64,000 bases of DNA from Shimia aestuarii (GCF_900114635.1 NZ_FOTQ01000001.1:992001-1056000); one strand, 5' to 3'. Shown: positions 7,905-16,930, counted from the first letter of the stretch. The notes: generated by a model not told the origin, from the letters alone. Numbers and translations: made by a program.

Positions 7905-8846
7905 ATGAAAACGACCCAGATACTCGGCGGCGCCCTTGCGCTTGCCATGACGGCCATGGGCGGCGCAGCCCTTGCCGAATACCCCGAAAAACCCGTCAGC
8001 TTCGTTGTGCCGTGGCCTCCCGGTGATCTCGAAGACGTGCTGACTCGCATGATTGCCGAAGACTTCCAGGCCGAATACGGCGTGGCAGCAGCCGTGGTGA
8101 ATAAACCCGGCGGCGGCGGTGGCCCCTTCCCCGGCGCGATTGGCGTCGCAACGGCGCCGGCTGACGGCTACACCATTGGTTCCTTCGTACCCGCCGTCCC
8201 GGTGATCGGCCACGAAATCGGCATCGACGAACTCGCCGACGAAGTCTTTGAACCGATTGGCATTTTCCTTACCTACCCGTTCGTGATTGCCACTGCAGGA
8301 GACGCACCTTATTCGTCCATGGCCGAGTTGGCCGAGTATGCAAAATCCAACGACGTGGCGCTTGGCCATTTCGGTGATGTGCTGACGCCGACCCAGGTAA
8401 CCAAGGCATTCGCAGTGAATGCCGGTTTTGAATGGGGATCGGATGCGGCCTTTGACGCGCTCGACTGCAACACGCTGGCTTCGGGCGACGCCGATGTGAT
8501 CAACACGACGCTGCAACTGATCCTGCCCTGCCTCGACAGCGTCAAGGTTCTGACCTCGATCACCGGCGAGCGCATTTCTCTGGTGCCGGATGCACCGACC
8601 ATTGGTGAGCTGGACAGCACGCTCGACATCGCTCTTTGGAACGGGCTGTTCGTGCACAAGGACACCCCCCAGGACGCCCGTGACAAGATCGCAGCCGTCG
8701 CGGCGAAAACCGTGATGAGCGACCGCGCTCAGGCCGTAGCGAAGGAAACCGGTGCGTTGGTTTACTGGGCCGATGCCGCCGCGTCGGCCGACATCATCGC
8801 CAAGGACAAGGCGACTGTCGCACACATCGGCAAGCTTCTGGAATAA
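7905..8846 (+). CDS. tctC: tripartite tricarboxylate transporter substrate-binding protein
   Basis: Periplasmic binding protein of 313 residues with a Sec signal peptide (about 1-24, ending GGAALA) followed by YPEKPVSFVVPWPPG, the typical mature start of TctC/Bug proteins. The usual GGxxD loop is replaced by PPGDLEDVLTRM, and a glycine-rich NKPGGGGG follows. The fold and size fit carboxylate capture for the TctAB permease encoded next. The ATG at 7905 is preferred because AGGGAG precedes it. A stronger ribosome site and the hairpin after the gene fit the expected excess of binding protein over permease. Ligand is unknown. The operon suggests an amino or hydroxy acid. Confidence 0.9.
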   Translation: MKTTQILGGALALAMTAMGGAALAEYPEKPVSFVVPWPPGDLEDVLTRMIAEDFQAEYGVAAAVVNKPGGGGGPFPGAIGVATAPADGYTIGSFVPAVPVIGHEIGIDELADEVFEPIGIFLTYPFVIATAGDAPYSSMAELAEYAKSNDVALGHFGDVLTPTQVTKAFAVNAGFEWGSDAAFDALDCNTLASGDADVINTTLQLILPCLDSVKVLTSITGERISLVPDAPTIGELDSTLDIALWNGLFVHKDTPQDARDKIAAVAAKTVMSDRAQAVAKETGALVYWADAAASADIIAKDKATVAHIGKLLE

Positions 8847-8857
8847 AACACCTTTTC

Positions 8858-8887
8858 AGGGCCGGGATTTGAGAAAACCCCGGCCCT
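8858..8887 (+). terminator. intercistronic hairpin between tctC and tctB
   Basis: Perfect 9-bp stem AGGGCCGGG (8858-8866) / CCCGGCCCT (8879-8887) with a 12-base loop, followed by a short pyrimidine stretch. It probably acts as a partial terminator or a 3' end stabiliser giving more tctC than tctBA message. Confidence 0.65.
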
Positions 8888-8911
8888 CTTTGCATCCAAG
8901 GGACCGCCGAC

Positions 8912-9442
8912 ATGAGTTCACTCGAGGAAAAACGCTTCCCCGGCCCGCTACGTGGCCAGTTGATATTTGCCATCGTGTTCTTTGTCGTGGCCCTGCTTCT
9001 GCTGTCCCAGATCGGCGAGCAGACAAAGTGGGTCAAACGGACCAAGTTCTTTGCCCAGCCCCGTTTCTGGCCTGCGGTCGGACTGATCGGCATGGTCGTG
9101 TTCGGAGGGCTGCATCTCTGGAAGCTGCCACGCCGCCGGTTTGACCGGATGGACTACCGCGAATGGCGCATCTGGTTCCTTGCGATTGAATGGGTTGGCT
9201 GGTTCCTGCTCTATGTTCTGCTGGTCCCTATCATCGGCTACCTACCAACAACGATGATCTTCATGCCCATTATCACTTGGCGCCTTGGCTATCGTGACAA
9301 GCGCATGCTGTGGGTGGCGGCGACCTTCGGAACACTCGTCGTGGTGCTGTTCAAATCCTTGCTTCAGGTCAAGATCCCCGGTGGCCTGATCTATGAATAC
9401 CTGCCCAGCGCGCTGCGCAGCTTCTTTATCCTGAACCTGTAA
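8912..9442 (+). CDS. tctB: tripartite tricarboxylate transporter small permease subunit
   Basis: Membrane protein of 176 residues with about four hydrophobic segments (residues 17-35, 49-66, 84-115 as a hairpin, 130-150), the layout of TctB. It carries no conserved catalytic residues. In characterised systems the small subunit pairs with the 12-helix TctA. It lies between tctC and tctA, separated from tctA by nine bases, which fixes the assignment more than sequence does. Confidence 0.85.
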   Translation: MSSLEEKRFPGPLRGQLIFAIVFFVVALLLLSQIGEQTKWVKRTKFFAQPRFWPAVGLIGMVVFGGLHLWKLPRRRFDRMDYREWRIWFLAIEWVGWFLLYVLLVPIIGYLPTTMIFMPIITWRLGYRDKRMLWVAATFGTLVVVLFKSLLQVKIPGGLIYEYLPSALRSFFILNL

Positions 9443-9451
9443 AGGCGCGCC

Positions 9452-11071
9452 ATGGACCTCATTCTTTCCTCCATCGACATTCTTGCCCGCTGGGACGTTC
9501 TGCTTGCCCTGCTTGCGGGATCCGTGGGCGGCGTTCTGATTGGCGCTATCCCCGGTGTCGGCCCGGCCGTTGCCATTGCGATCCTGCTGCCTGCGACGTT
9601 TTCGATGGACCCGATCGTCGGTCTGACCGTGCTACTTGGCATCTATGGCAGCTCGATGTATGGCGGCTCGATCCCCGCGATCCTGATCAACACCCCCGGC
9701 ACGGCCGTCAACGCCCTGACCACCTATGACGGCTACCCCATGACAGCGCGCGGCGAAGCCCGCCGTGCCCTGTCACTGGCCTATTCCGCATCCTTTTTCG
9801 GCGGTGTTTTCTCGGTAGTCTGCCTGATCCTGTTTGCCCCGATCCTTGCAAAGATCGCCCCCATGTTCGGCAGCCGCGAGATCTTTCTCGCCGCGCTCCT
9901 TGGCATCATCCTTGTGGTCATTGCCCATCGCGGCCAATCGTTGATCGCCGCCGCGCTGGCCTGTTTCGGCATCTTCCTCAACACAGTTGGACTCGAAGCG
10001 GTCAAATACTCTAAACGCTACACATTTGATCAGTCATTCCTGTCTTCCGGCGTCAACCTGATCGTGGTCGTACTCGGCCTTTTCGCCCTGTCCCAGGCCT
10101 TCTATCTCTTACAGGGCGAGGACGAAAAAACCCGCATCACAAAACTGCGCGGCGGGCTGTTCCAAGGCTTACGGGAACTGGCCCGCCACCCCCGTGTCGC
10201 AGGCGTTTCGGGCACGTTTGGCGTCCTCATGGGCATGATCCCCGGCGTCGGTGAGTTCACGGCACAGTTCCTGAGTTACACCTACGCCCAGAAAACCTCA
10301 AAACGCCCGCAGGATTTCGGCCACGGCTCTTCCGAGGGCCTGATTGCTGCCGAAACGGCCAACAACGCAGTACCGGCCGCCGCCATGGTTCCGCTGCTTG
10401 CGCTTGGCATCCCGGGCGAAGCGCTCACGGCGATGATGCTCAGCGTATTCTACGTGCACAACGTGGTGCCCGGCCCGCAACTGTTCCAGAACCAGATGGA
10501 CTTTGTCGTCGCGCTCTATATTGCGCTTCTTCTGCTCAACGTGCTGGTGCTGGTTTTTCTGCTCTTTGCCACAAACCACCTGATCAAGGTCGTAAAAATC
10601 CCCAACCGTTTCCTCGGCGCCTGCATCCTCGTGCTCAGCTTTGTCGGGGTCTATTCCTTGCGCAACTCGGTTACGGATTGCCTGATTGCCTCGGCATTCG
10701 GCATCTTCGGATTTGTCCTGAAACGCCTGTCACTTCCGGCAGTCCCGATCATCCTCGGCATGGTTCTGGGCGGCATCATGGAGGTGAAGCTACGCGCCGG
10801 CATGGCACGGGTCAAAACTCCGTTCGACTTCATTGATCGCCCCATCGCCATGATCCTGTTCCTGATGATTGTGGGCGTTCTCATTCTGCATTTCATACGC
10901 GTCCTGAAGGACCGCAAAGACCTCAAGGAGGCCAAATGGTCGACCAAGCACGCATCGACGAACTTCGGCATGCACCTCTTCCGCCGCAAAAGCTTTTTGT
11001 TGCGGGAACGTGGCAGGAAGGTTCGGGAGAAACACTTGAAGTACAATCCCCGATCGACGGACAAACGCTGA
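9452..11071 (+). CDS. tctA: tripartite tricarboxylate transporter large permease subunit
   Basis: Polytopic inner-membrane protein of 539 residues with the TctA signatures GAIPGVGPAVAIAILLP near residue 32 and its inverted-repeat partner MGMIPGVGEFTAQFLSYTYA near 258, plus LALGIPGEALTAMML. These mark the ion-coupled carboxylate carriers. The last transmembrane helix ends near residue 485. The remaining tail is highly basic and is encoded by the same DNA as the start of the aldehyde dehydrogenase gene (136-base overlap). This tail is unusual and may result from loss of an earlier stop codon. Confidence 0.9.
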   Translation: MDLILSSIDILARWDVLLALLAGSVGGVLIGAIPGVGPAVAIAILLPATFSMDPIVGLTVLLGIYGSSMYGGSIPAILINTPGTAVNALTTYDGYPMTARGEARRALSLAYSASFFGGVFSVVCLILFAPILAKIAPMFGSREIFLAALLGIILVVIAHRGQSLIAAALACFGIFLNTVGLEAVKYSKRYTFDQSFLSSGVNLIVVVLGLFALSQAFYLLQGEDEKTRITKLRGGLFQGLRELARHPRVAGVSGTFGVLMGMIPGVGEFTAQFLSYTYAQKTSKRPQDFGHGSSEGLIAAETANNAVPAAAMVPLLALGIPGEALTAMMLSVFYVHNVVPGPQLFQNQMDFVVALYIALLLLNVLVLVFLLFATNHLIKVVKIPNRFLGACILVLSFVGVYSLRNSVTDCLIASAFGIFGFVLKRLSLPAVPIILGMVLGGIMEVKLRAGMARVKTPFDFIDRPIAMILFLMIVGVLILHFIRVLKDRKDLKEAKWSTKHASTNFGMHLFRRKSFLLRERGRKVREKHLKYNPRSTDKR

Positions 11072-12420
11072 CAACGCTTGCGGGCGCTTCGACATCCGAT
11101 GTGGATCGCGCTGTTGCCGCCGCCCGCTCGGCTTTTGAAGATGGCCGCTGGTCGCGCATTGCCCCTGCCGCGCGCAAAAGGGTTCTGCACCGGCTGGCGG
11201 ACCTGATTGAGAAACACGCGCTGGAACTGGCGGTACTGGGTGTGCGTGACAATGGCACCGAACTTAATATGGCGCTCAAGGCGGAGCCTGGATCAGCCGC
11301 GGGCACATTCCGTTACTACGCTGAAGCGATAGACAAGATATACGGTGAGATCGCCCCAACGGCGCCTGGAACTCTGGGCCTCGTCCACAAGGAACCCGTG
11401 GGCGTGGTCGGTGCCATTGTGCCCTGGAATTTCCCGCTGATGATCGGCGCGTGGAAGCTGGCCCCGGCCTTGGCTGCAGGCAACTCCGTTGTGCTCAAGC
11501 CCGCCGAAACTGCGTCGCTTTCGCTTCTGAAACTGGCCGAACTGGCCGCCGAAGCCGGGGTGCCTGAAGGAGTTCTCAACGTGGTGACCGGCTCTGGCGC
11601 CGTCGCGGGTGAAGCCCTCGCCATGTCGATGGATGTCGATGTGCTGGTCTTCACCGGCTCCGGCCCGGTGGGGCGCCGCCTTTTGGAATACTCCGCCCGG
11701 TCCAATCTCAAGCGGGTCTATCTGGAGCTTGGGGGAAAGTCCCCCAATATCGTTTTTGCCGACGCCCCGGACCTCGAAGAGGCTGCCATGGTGTCTGCCG
11801 GGGGGATTTTCCGAAACTCGGGACAGGTCTGTGTCGCCGGGTCGCGTCTTCTGGTCGAAGAGAGCATTCATGACACCTTTGTCGAACGCGTCGCGCATCA
11901 TGCCCGTCAACTCAAGGTTGGCGATCCGCTTGACCTCACGACCAATGTCGGGGCCGTAAACTCCCTGCGACAGTTGGAGGGCAACCTTGGCTTCATCGAC
12001 AGTGCCCGCAGCGAGGGCAACACCATCGCGCTTGGCGGCAACCGCATCCTTGAGGAAACCGGTGGCTATTACATGGAACCCACCATTGTCACCGATGTGG
12101 GGCCGCAAGACCGGATCGCGCGGAACGAGGTCTTCGGCCCGGTACTGAGCGTGCAGACCTTCGAAACCGACGCCGAGGCCCTCGCCCTTGCCAATGGCAC
12201 CGATTATGGTCTTGCCGCCGGAGTCTGGACCAGCAATCTCAGCCGCGCGCACAACATGGTTGCGGGCATCCGGTCGGGCGTGGTGCACGTGAACACTTAC
12301 GGAGGCGCAGACGCGACCGTGCCGCTGGGGGGGATGAAGCAATCGGGCAACGGGCACGACAAGTCCCTGCATGCGATGGACAAATACCTCGACCTGAAAA
12401 CCGCCTGGATCAAGCTATGA
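10936..12420 (+). CDS. NAD(P)-dependent aldehyde dehydrogenase
   Basis: Enzyme of 494 residues, full length for the ALDH superfamily. Seen are PWNFPLMIGAWKLAPALAAG (cofactor site), the general base Glu264 in LELGGKSP, and the nucleophile Cys299 in SGQVCVAGSR. It most resembles the broad aldehyde/amino-aldehyde dehydrogenase group. The start at 10936 has a strong AAGGAGG at 10924-10930, inside the tctA frame. The next gene overlaps its stop codon by four bases. In this operon it would oxidise the aldehyde released by the phospholyase-like enzyme encoded next. That substrate is inferred. Confidence 0.92.
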   Translation: MVDQARIDELRHAPLPPQKLFVAGTWQEGSGETLEVQSPIDGQTLTTLAGASTSDVDRAVAAARSAFEDGRWSRIAPAARKRVLHRLADLIEKHALELAVLGVRDNGTELNMALKAEPGSAAGTFRYYAEAIDKIYGEIAPTAPGTLGLVHKEPVGVVGAIVPWNFPLMIGAWKLAPALAAGNSVVLKPAETASLSLLKLAELAAEAGVPEGVLNVVTGSGAVAGEALAMSMDVDVLVFTGSGPVGRRLLEYSARSNLKRVYLELGGKSPNIVFADAPDLEEAAMVSAGGIFRNSGQVCVAGSRLLVEESIHDTFVERVAHHARQLKVGDPLDLTTNVGAVNSLRQLEGNLGFIDSARSEGNTIALGGNRILEETGGYYMEPTIVTDVGPQDRIARNEVFGPVLSVQTFETDAEALALANGTDYGLAAGVWTSNLSRAHNMVAGIRSGVVHVNTYGGADATVPLGGMKQSGNGHDKSLHAMDKYLDLKTAWIKL

Positions 12421-13709
12421 CCGCGACGCAAACACTGGTTGACCGCCGCGCGAAACTGCTCGGCCCCAATGTCAGTACATTCTACGACGACCCCGTTCAT
12501 ATCGTGCGCGGCGAAGGCGTTTGGGTCTGGGACGCAGACGGGCGACAGTACCTCGATTGCTATAACAACGTCCCCCATGTGGGGCACTGCCATCCGAAAG
12601 TTGTCGAGGCAATCTGCAAACAGGCCTCCACCCTCAATACCCACACACGCTATCTGCACGAAGGCATTCTGGACTATGTCGAGGACCTGACCGACACATT
12701 CGACGACCCGCTCAACACCGCCATCATGACCTGCACGGGGTCCGAGGCAAACGACATTGCTCTGCGCATGGCGCAGGGCATCACCGGCAACACCGGTGTG
12801 ATTGCCACCGATCACACCTATCACGGCAATACCATGGCGGTGTCGCAACTCTCATGCACCAATCCGCCACCCGATCGCTGGAACAATGTCGCCTTTGTCC
12901 CAGCACCTGACAGCTATCGCCCCTTGGGCGGCGAAGGTGGACAGGCCCACGCGCAAGCTTTTGCCGCAGAAATCGAGCGCGCCATTGCGGAGCTTCAGGA
13001 GCGCGGGCATCAACTGTCGGCCCTCATTATTTGTCCCTACTTCGCCAATGAAGGTTTCCCAACACTGGAAAAGGGCTTTCTACGGCCTGCGATTGACGCC
13101 GTGCGCAAGGCGGGGGGCATCATCATCGCTGACGAAGTCCAGCCCGGTTTTGGCCGTCTCGGCACTGATTTCTGGGGGCACCAGAAGGCAGGGTTCCTGC
13201 CTGATGTCGTCGCCTTGGGCAAACCCATGGCGAACGGACACCCGGTTGGCGGCGTCGTCACCAGCCCTGAAATCATGGCGGCATTCCGGAAGAACTTTCG
13301 ATATTTCAACACCTTTGGCGGCAACCCCGTTTCTGCCGCCGCCGCCCGGGCAACTTTGCGTATCGTGCACGACGAAGGCCTGATGGAAAACGCGCGCGCC
13401 GTCGGCGACTATGCCCGCGACGGGTTGCGCAAATTGGCGGAAACCCACTCCTGCATAGGGGATGTGCGTGGTTCGGGATTGTTCTTCGGCGCTGAATTGG
13501 TCCTCGACCGAGAGTCGCGCGCACCTGCCACAGCCTTCACCAAACAAATTGCTAACGCGATGCGCCGCAAAGGCGTTCTGCTGAACTTTCTTGGCATCCA
13601 CTATAATGCTCTCAAAATCCGCCCGCCGCTTCCGTTTTCACGAGAGAACGCGGATCTGATGCTGGAGCGTCTGGACGAGGCGCTGACCGAAACGCCGCTT
13701 GCTCCATGA
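12417..13709 (+). CDS. class III PLP enzyme of the phosphoamine phospho-lyase group
   Basis: PLP enzyme of 430 residues. It has the aminotransferase III scaffold, with GSEANDIALRMAQ, IIADEVQPGFGRLG and the Schiff-base Lys269 in ALGKPMANGHPVGG. Several stretches closely match ethanolamine-phosphate and phosphohydroxylysine phospho-lyases (human ETNPPL/PHYKPL): YLDCYNNVPHVGHCHP near residue 41, LNTHTRYLH near 75, and the GKPMxNGHP lysine motif. Those enzymes eliminate phosphate and ammonia from an O-phosphorylated amino alcohol to give an aldehyde. The next gene encodes an APH-type kinase, as expected for the phosphorylation step, and the previous one an aldehyde dehydrogenase. I prefer phospho-lyase over transaminase. 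The exact substrate is open. Confidence 0.82.
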   Translation: MTATQTLVDRRAKLLGPNVSTFYDDPVHIVRGEGVWVWDADGRQYLDCYNNVPHVGHCHPKVVEAICKQASTLNTHTRYLHEGILDYVEDLTDTFDDPLNTAIMTCTGSEANDIALRMAQGITGNTGVIATDHTYHGNTMAVSQLSCTNPPPDRWNNVAFVPAPDSYRPLGGEGGQAHAQAFAAEIERAIAELQERGHQLSALIICPYFANEGFPTLEKGFLRPAIDAVRKAGGIIIADEVQPGFGRLGTDFWGHQKAGFLPDVVALGKPMANGHPVGGVVTSPEIMAAFRKNFRYFNTFGGNPVSAAAARATLRIVHDEGLMENARAVGDYARDGLRKLAETHSCIGDVRGSGLFFGAELVLDRESRAPATAFTKQIANAMRRKGVLLNFLGIHYNALKIRPPLPFSRENADLMLERLDEALTETPLAP

Positions 13710-14644
13710 CCGATCCCGTCGTGCAACAGGCCCTGCCTCTCTGGGGTTTGCAGGGGGCAGACTTCTCACTGCTCGCGCAACGCGAGAACCATGTCTACGC
13801 TGTGCGACAGGGCACAACGAAATACGCACTACGCCTGCACCGCCCGGGTTATCGCACGACGCCCGAACTGGTCTCGGAACTCGATTGGATGATGTACCTG
13901 TCCCGTCAAGGCCTGCACGTCCCTGCACCAATCCCGACCCACGACGGCTCATACCTGGCGAAACTTGGGACCATCCACGCCAGCCTGTTGACATGGCTCG
14001 ACGGCACGCCAATCGGAGAGGGCTCGGAGATTAGTGAGGGTTCCCCCACACAGATCGCCCGGATGGTGGGGCGAGAAATGGCGCGCCTTCACGATCTCAC
14101 CGACAACTGGGGCTGTCCCAATGCCTTTGTCCGCCCCAACTGGACCGCGGACGCCCTATTAGGGGAAAATCCTCTTTGGGGGCGCTTCTGGGAACACCCG
14201 CACCTTTCACCAGACCAAAAAAACCTCCTGCTGAAGACCCGCTCCCGCGCCTCTCGAGACCTTCATGCTCTGGAAGCCGATGAAGGCCTGATCCATGCGG
14301 ACCTTTTGACCGAGAACATCCTGCTGTGGAACGATGGTCTTGGCATTCTCGACTTTGACGATTGCGCGATCGGATACCGCTCTTTCGAACTTGCGACATT
14401 TCTGCTGCGCTACCTCGAACGCCGGGATTTTCCCGATTTGCGCAACGCCTTGCTAGACGGATACGCCGCGCGTCGTGCCATCTCGGCGGAGGAGCTTGAT
14501 CTCATGCTTCTATTGCGCGCCTTGACTTACGTGGGCTGGATCATCCCGCGCCTGAATGAACCCGGCGGCGAGACCCGCTCGAAAAGAATGATCGCCAGGG
14601 CCACGGGCTTGGCCAATACATACCTGGAAGGGAGACCATCATGA
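13706..14644 (+). CDS. APH/choline-kinase-like phosphotransferase, probable amino-alcohol kinase
   Basis: Kinase-fold protein of 312 residues. The N lobe contains ENHVYAVRQGTTKYALRLHRPG with the ATP-binding Lys. The C lobe has the Brenner motif HADLLTEN with catalytic Asp199 and the metal-binding ILDFDD (Asp216). It overlaps the phospholyase-like gene by four bases (ATGA), so the two are probably translationally coupled. Hydroxylysine kinase and bacterial amino-alcohol kinases belong to this family and pair with phospho-lyases. The pairing supports phosphorylation of an amino alcohol. Homoserine or aminoglycoside kinase activity is less likely in this setting. Confidence 0.83.
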   Translation: MTDPVVQQALPLWGLQGADFSLLAQRENHVYAVRQGTTKYALRLHRPGYRTTPELVSELDWMMYLSRQGLHVPAPIPTHDGSYLAKLGTIHASLLTWLDGTPIGEGSEISEGSPTQIARMVGREMARLHDLTDNWGCPNAFVRPNWTADALLGENPLWGRFWEHPHLSPDQKNLLLKTRSRASRDLHALEADEGLIHADLLTENILLWNDGLGILDFDDCAIGYRSFELATFLLRYLERRDFPDLRNALLDGYAARRAISAEELDLMLLLRALTYVGWIIPRLNEPGGETRSKRMIARATGLANTYLEGRPS

Positions 14645-15873
14645 GCCAGGAAAAAACCATTCTCGTTGTCGGCACCTACGATACCAAGGACGATGAATTG
14701 AACTATATGTGCGACTGTATCCGGAGTCAGGGCGGCAACGTGCTGTCGATGGATGTGAGCGTGCTGGGCGATCCCTCGCAGCCGACGGATTATTCGAAAC
14801 ATGATGTCGCCGAAGAGGGCGACAGCTCGATCCAGGCCGCAATCGACTCGGGCGACGAAAACATCGCCATGCAGATCATGGCACAAGGCGCGTCGCTCCT
14901 CGCTCTGCGGCTCTATCACGAAGGCAAGGTGGATGGCGTTGTCGTGCTTGGCGGCACCATGGGGACCGACCTGGCGCTGGACGTGTGCCAGGCGCTGCCG
15001 CTAGGTGTCCCGAAGTACGTGGTCTCGACGGTAAGCTTCTCACAGCTTCTGCCGCCGGAACGACTTGCGGCGGATATACAGATGATCCTGTGGGCCGGAG
15101 GTCTCTACGGGCTTAACTCGGTCTGCAAATCGTCACTGTCACAGGCGGCGGGTGCCGTTTTGGGCGCGGCCCGCGCCGTGGAAAAACCCAAAGGGGACAA
15201 GCCCTTGATCGGCATGACTTCGTTTGGAAAGACCATTCTACACTATATGGTCACACTCAAACCCGCGCTGGAAGAGCGTGGGTTTGAGGTGGCCGTATTC
15301 CACGCCACAGGAATGGGCGGGAGGGCCTTTGAGTCCTTGGCTGCAGAGGGGGCCTTTGCCTGTGTCATGGATTTTGCGACGCAGGAGGTGGGCAACCACC
15401 TGATGGGTGGACTGTCTGCCGGGGCCGACCGGCTGACAAATGCCGGGGCCAGCGCCACTCCGCAGATCGTGGCCCCTGCCTGTTATGACCTGGTTGACCT
15501 TGTGGGCTGGAAACCGCTCCCCGACCAGATGAGCGAAAAGCCCGCGCATGACCACAACAGGCTTTTGAAGTCTGTGGTGCTGGATAACGAAGAGCGCCGC
15601 GCCGTGGCGCGGGCGCTTTGCGAGAAACTGGCCACGGCCAAGGGGCCGACGAGCTTCATAATGCCCAAGGGCGGTTGCAACGAATGGGATAGGCCCGGTG
15701 CTGACCTTCACGACGCGGCGGGTCTTGCCGCCTTTGTGGAAGAGATCGAAGCCGCGATGCCCGAAACGGTCGATTACGTGTCGCTAGACGGACATATCAA
15801 TGACGCCCAATTCTGTGAAACGGTCCTGCGTATCTTTGACGGTTGGGTCGCAGATGGCACGGTGAAACGCTGA
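14641..15873 (+). CDS. Tm-1-like ATP-binding domain protein (UPF0261)
   Basis: Cytoplasmic protein of 410 residues that fits the UPF0261/Tm-1 family. The N-terminal Rossmann-like domain begins ILVVGTYDTKDDELNY and contains VVVLGGTMGTDLALDV. A second domain starts near residue 185 with LIGMTSFGKTILH and includes FHATGMGGRAFE and MPKGGCNEWDRPGADLHD. The plant relative Tm-1 binds ATP and blocks a viral replicase, but the bacterial role is not established. It is the last gene of the tct operon, overlapping the kinase gene by four bases, so it probably takes part in the same catabolism. Confidence 0.82.
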   Translation: MSQEKTILVVGTYDTKDDELNYMCDCIRSQGGNVLSMDVSVLGDPSQPTDYSKHDVAEEGDSSIQAAIDSGDENIAMQIMAQGASLLALRLYHEGKVDGVVVLGGTMGTDLALDVCQALPLGVPKYVVSTVSFSQLLPPERLAADIQMILWAGGLYGLNSVCKSSLSQAAGAVLGAARAVEKPKGDKPLIGMTSFGKTILHYMVTLKPALEERGFEVAVFHATGMGGRAFESLAAEGAFACVMDFATQEVGNHLMGGLSAGADRLTNAGASATPQIVAPACYDLVDLVGWKPLPDQMSEKPAHDHNRLLKSVVLDNEERRAVARALCEKLATAKGPTSFIMPKGGCNEWDRPGADLHDAAGLAAFVEEIEAAMPETVDYVSLDGHINDAQFCETVLRIFDGWVADGTVKR

Positions 15874-15942
15874 AATCACGGCTTGAAGCCCTGCCGCCCG
15901 CACCTCTACTGTGTGTCAACGATCAGGTGAGAGGGGCGGGCC

Positions 15943-16389
15943 GTGGGACAAATCGACCAACTGTTTTGGGGATCGGTCCTGCTCGGGATCTGTGCCGTCA
16001 TTCACGTGGGAATGCTGTCTCTGAGCATTCGGCTTCTCGAACGGCTGGGCGTTGCCCTCGAAGAACGGCTGCCCTCGTTGCGCGTGTCGATCATCGTGCT
16101 GTTCGCGTTCGGCATGATCGTGCTGTCGCATACGATCCATGTGTGGATCTGGGCCGGGACGCTGATGCGCATGGGGGCGATCACCTATTGGTTTGACGCC
16201 ATATACTTTTCCCTGGTGACATATACGACCGTGGGATACGGGGACATTGTTCTGCCCATCGCATTCCGCGTGTTCGGCGCATTTGGCGGCGTTACGGGGA
16301 TTTTGTGTTTCGGTGTCAGCACCGCCTTTCTTGTTGCCCTGCTTGGGCGCCTGTTGCCGCGTTCGCTCACGGGGTTAAAGCGCGATTGA
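15943..16389 (+). CDS. two-pore-helix type potassium channel family protein
   Basis: Inner-membrane protein of 148 residues. Hydrophobic helices lie at about 8-34 and 48-72, then a pore helix and selectivity filter TTVGYGD at about residues 92-98, and a final helix at about 107-130. The filter is canonical for K+ conduction. No cytoplasmic regulator domain (RCK, cyclic nucleotide) is attached, so gating is not evident. Translation probably starts at the GTG at 15943, preceded by GAGAGGGG. It stands alone between the tct operon and the DUF2478 gene. Confidence 0.83.
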   Translation: MGQIDQLFWGSVLLGICAVIHVGMLSLSIRLLERLGVALEERLPSLRVSIIVLFAFGMIVLSHTIHVWIWAGTLMRMGAITYWFDAIYFSLVTYTTVGYGDIVLPIAFRVFGAFGGVTGILCFGVSTAFLVALLGRLLPRSLTGLKRD

Positions 16390-16420
16390 ACACGGCAGCA
16401 CCCAAGGTTATCTACGACAT

Positions 16421-16930
16421 ATGCTAAAAATTGCTTACACCATGGCGCACGGGCGCGGCGAACTGGATCTGTTGCTGGCCGATCTCGCGCAACGGCTCGA
16501 GGCGCGCGGCCTTAGAACCCGCGGCATTGTCCAGATCAACAGCGGCTGCGAAACCGATCAGAAATGTGACATGGATGTGCAGGTCCTGCCGGACGGTCCC
16601 ATGATCCGCATTTCGCAGTTCCTTGGCAAAGAGGCGCGCGGATGCCGGCTTGACCCAAACGCCATGGCCGCAGCGGTGGCCGAGGTCGAGCGCTCTATGG
16701 CAACGTCATACGACGTTTTCCTGCTCAATAAATTCGGCAAGCAAGAGGCCGAGGGGCGCGGGTTTCGCGACCTTCTGGCCGAAGCTGCGGCCAGCGGCGC
16801 CACGGTCATTGCCGGGACAAACCCACTTAACGCACCCGTTTTTGAAGAGTTTTCGGATGGTGAAGCGAGCTGTGTCGCCCCGGATATCGACGCGCTTCTG
16901 GCGTGGTATGACAAGGTAAACGCCGCCTGA
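16421..16930 (+). CDS. DUF2478 family protein
   Basis: Soluble protein of 169 residues. It starts with an IAYTMAHGRGELD loop in the position of a nucleotide-binding loop, has CETDQKCDMDV near residue 45, and the family hallmark LLNKFGKQEAEGRGFRDLL near 104. DUF2478 members are often encoded near molybdate transport or molybdoenzyme genes and are annotated as NTPase-like, but their function is unknown. No molybdenum genes are seen here. Convergent with the transporter gene at 16939. Confidence 0.75.
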   Translation: MLKIAYTMAHGRGELDLLLADLAQRLEARGLRTRGIVQINSGCETDQKCDMDVQVLPDGPMIRISQFLGKEARGCRLDPNAMAAAVAEVERSMATSYDVFLLNKFGKQEAEGRGFRDLLAEAAASGATVIAGTNPLNAPVFEEFSDGEASCVAPDIDALLAWYDKVNAA

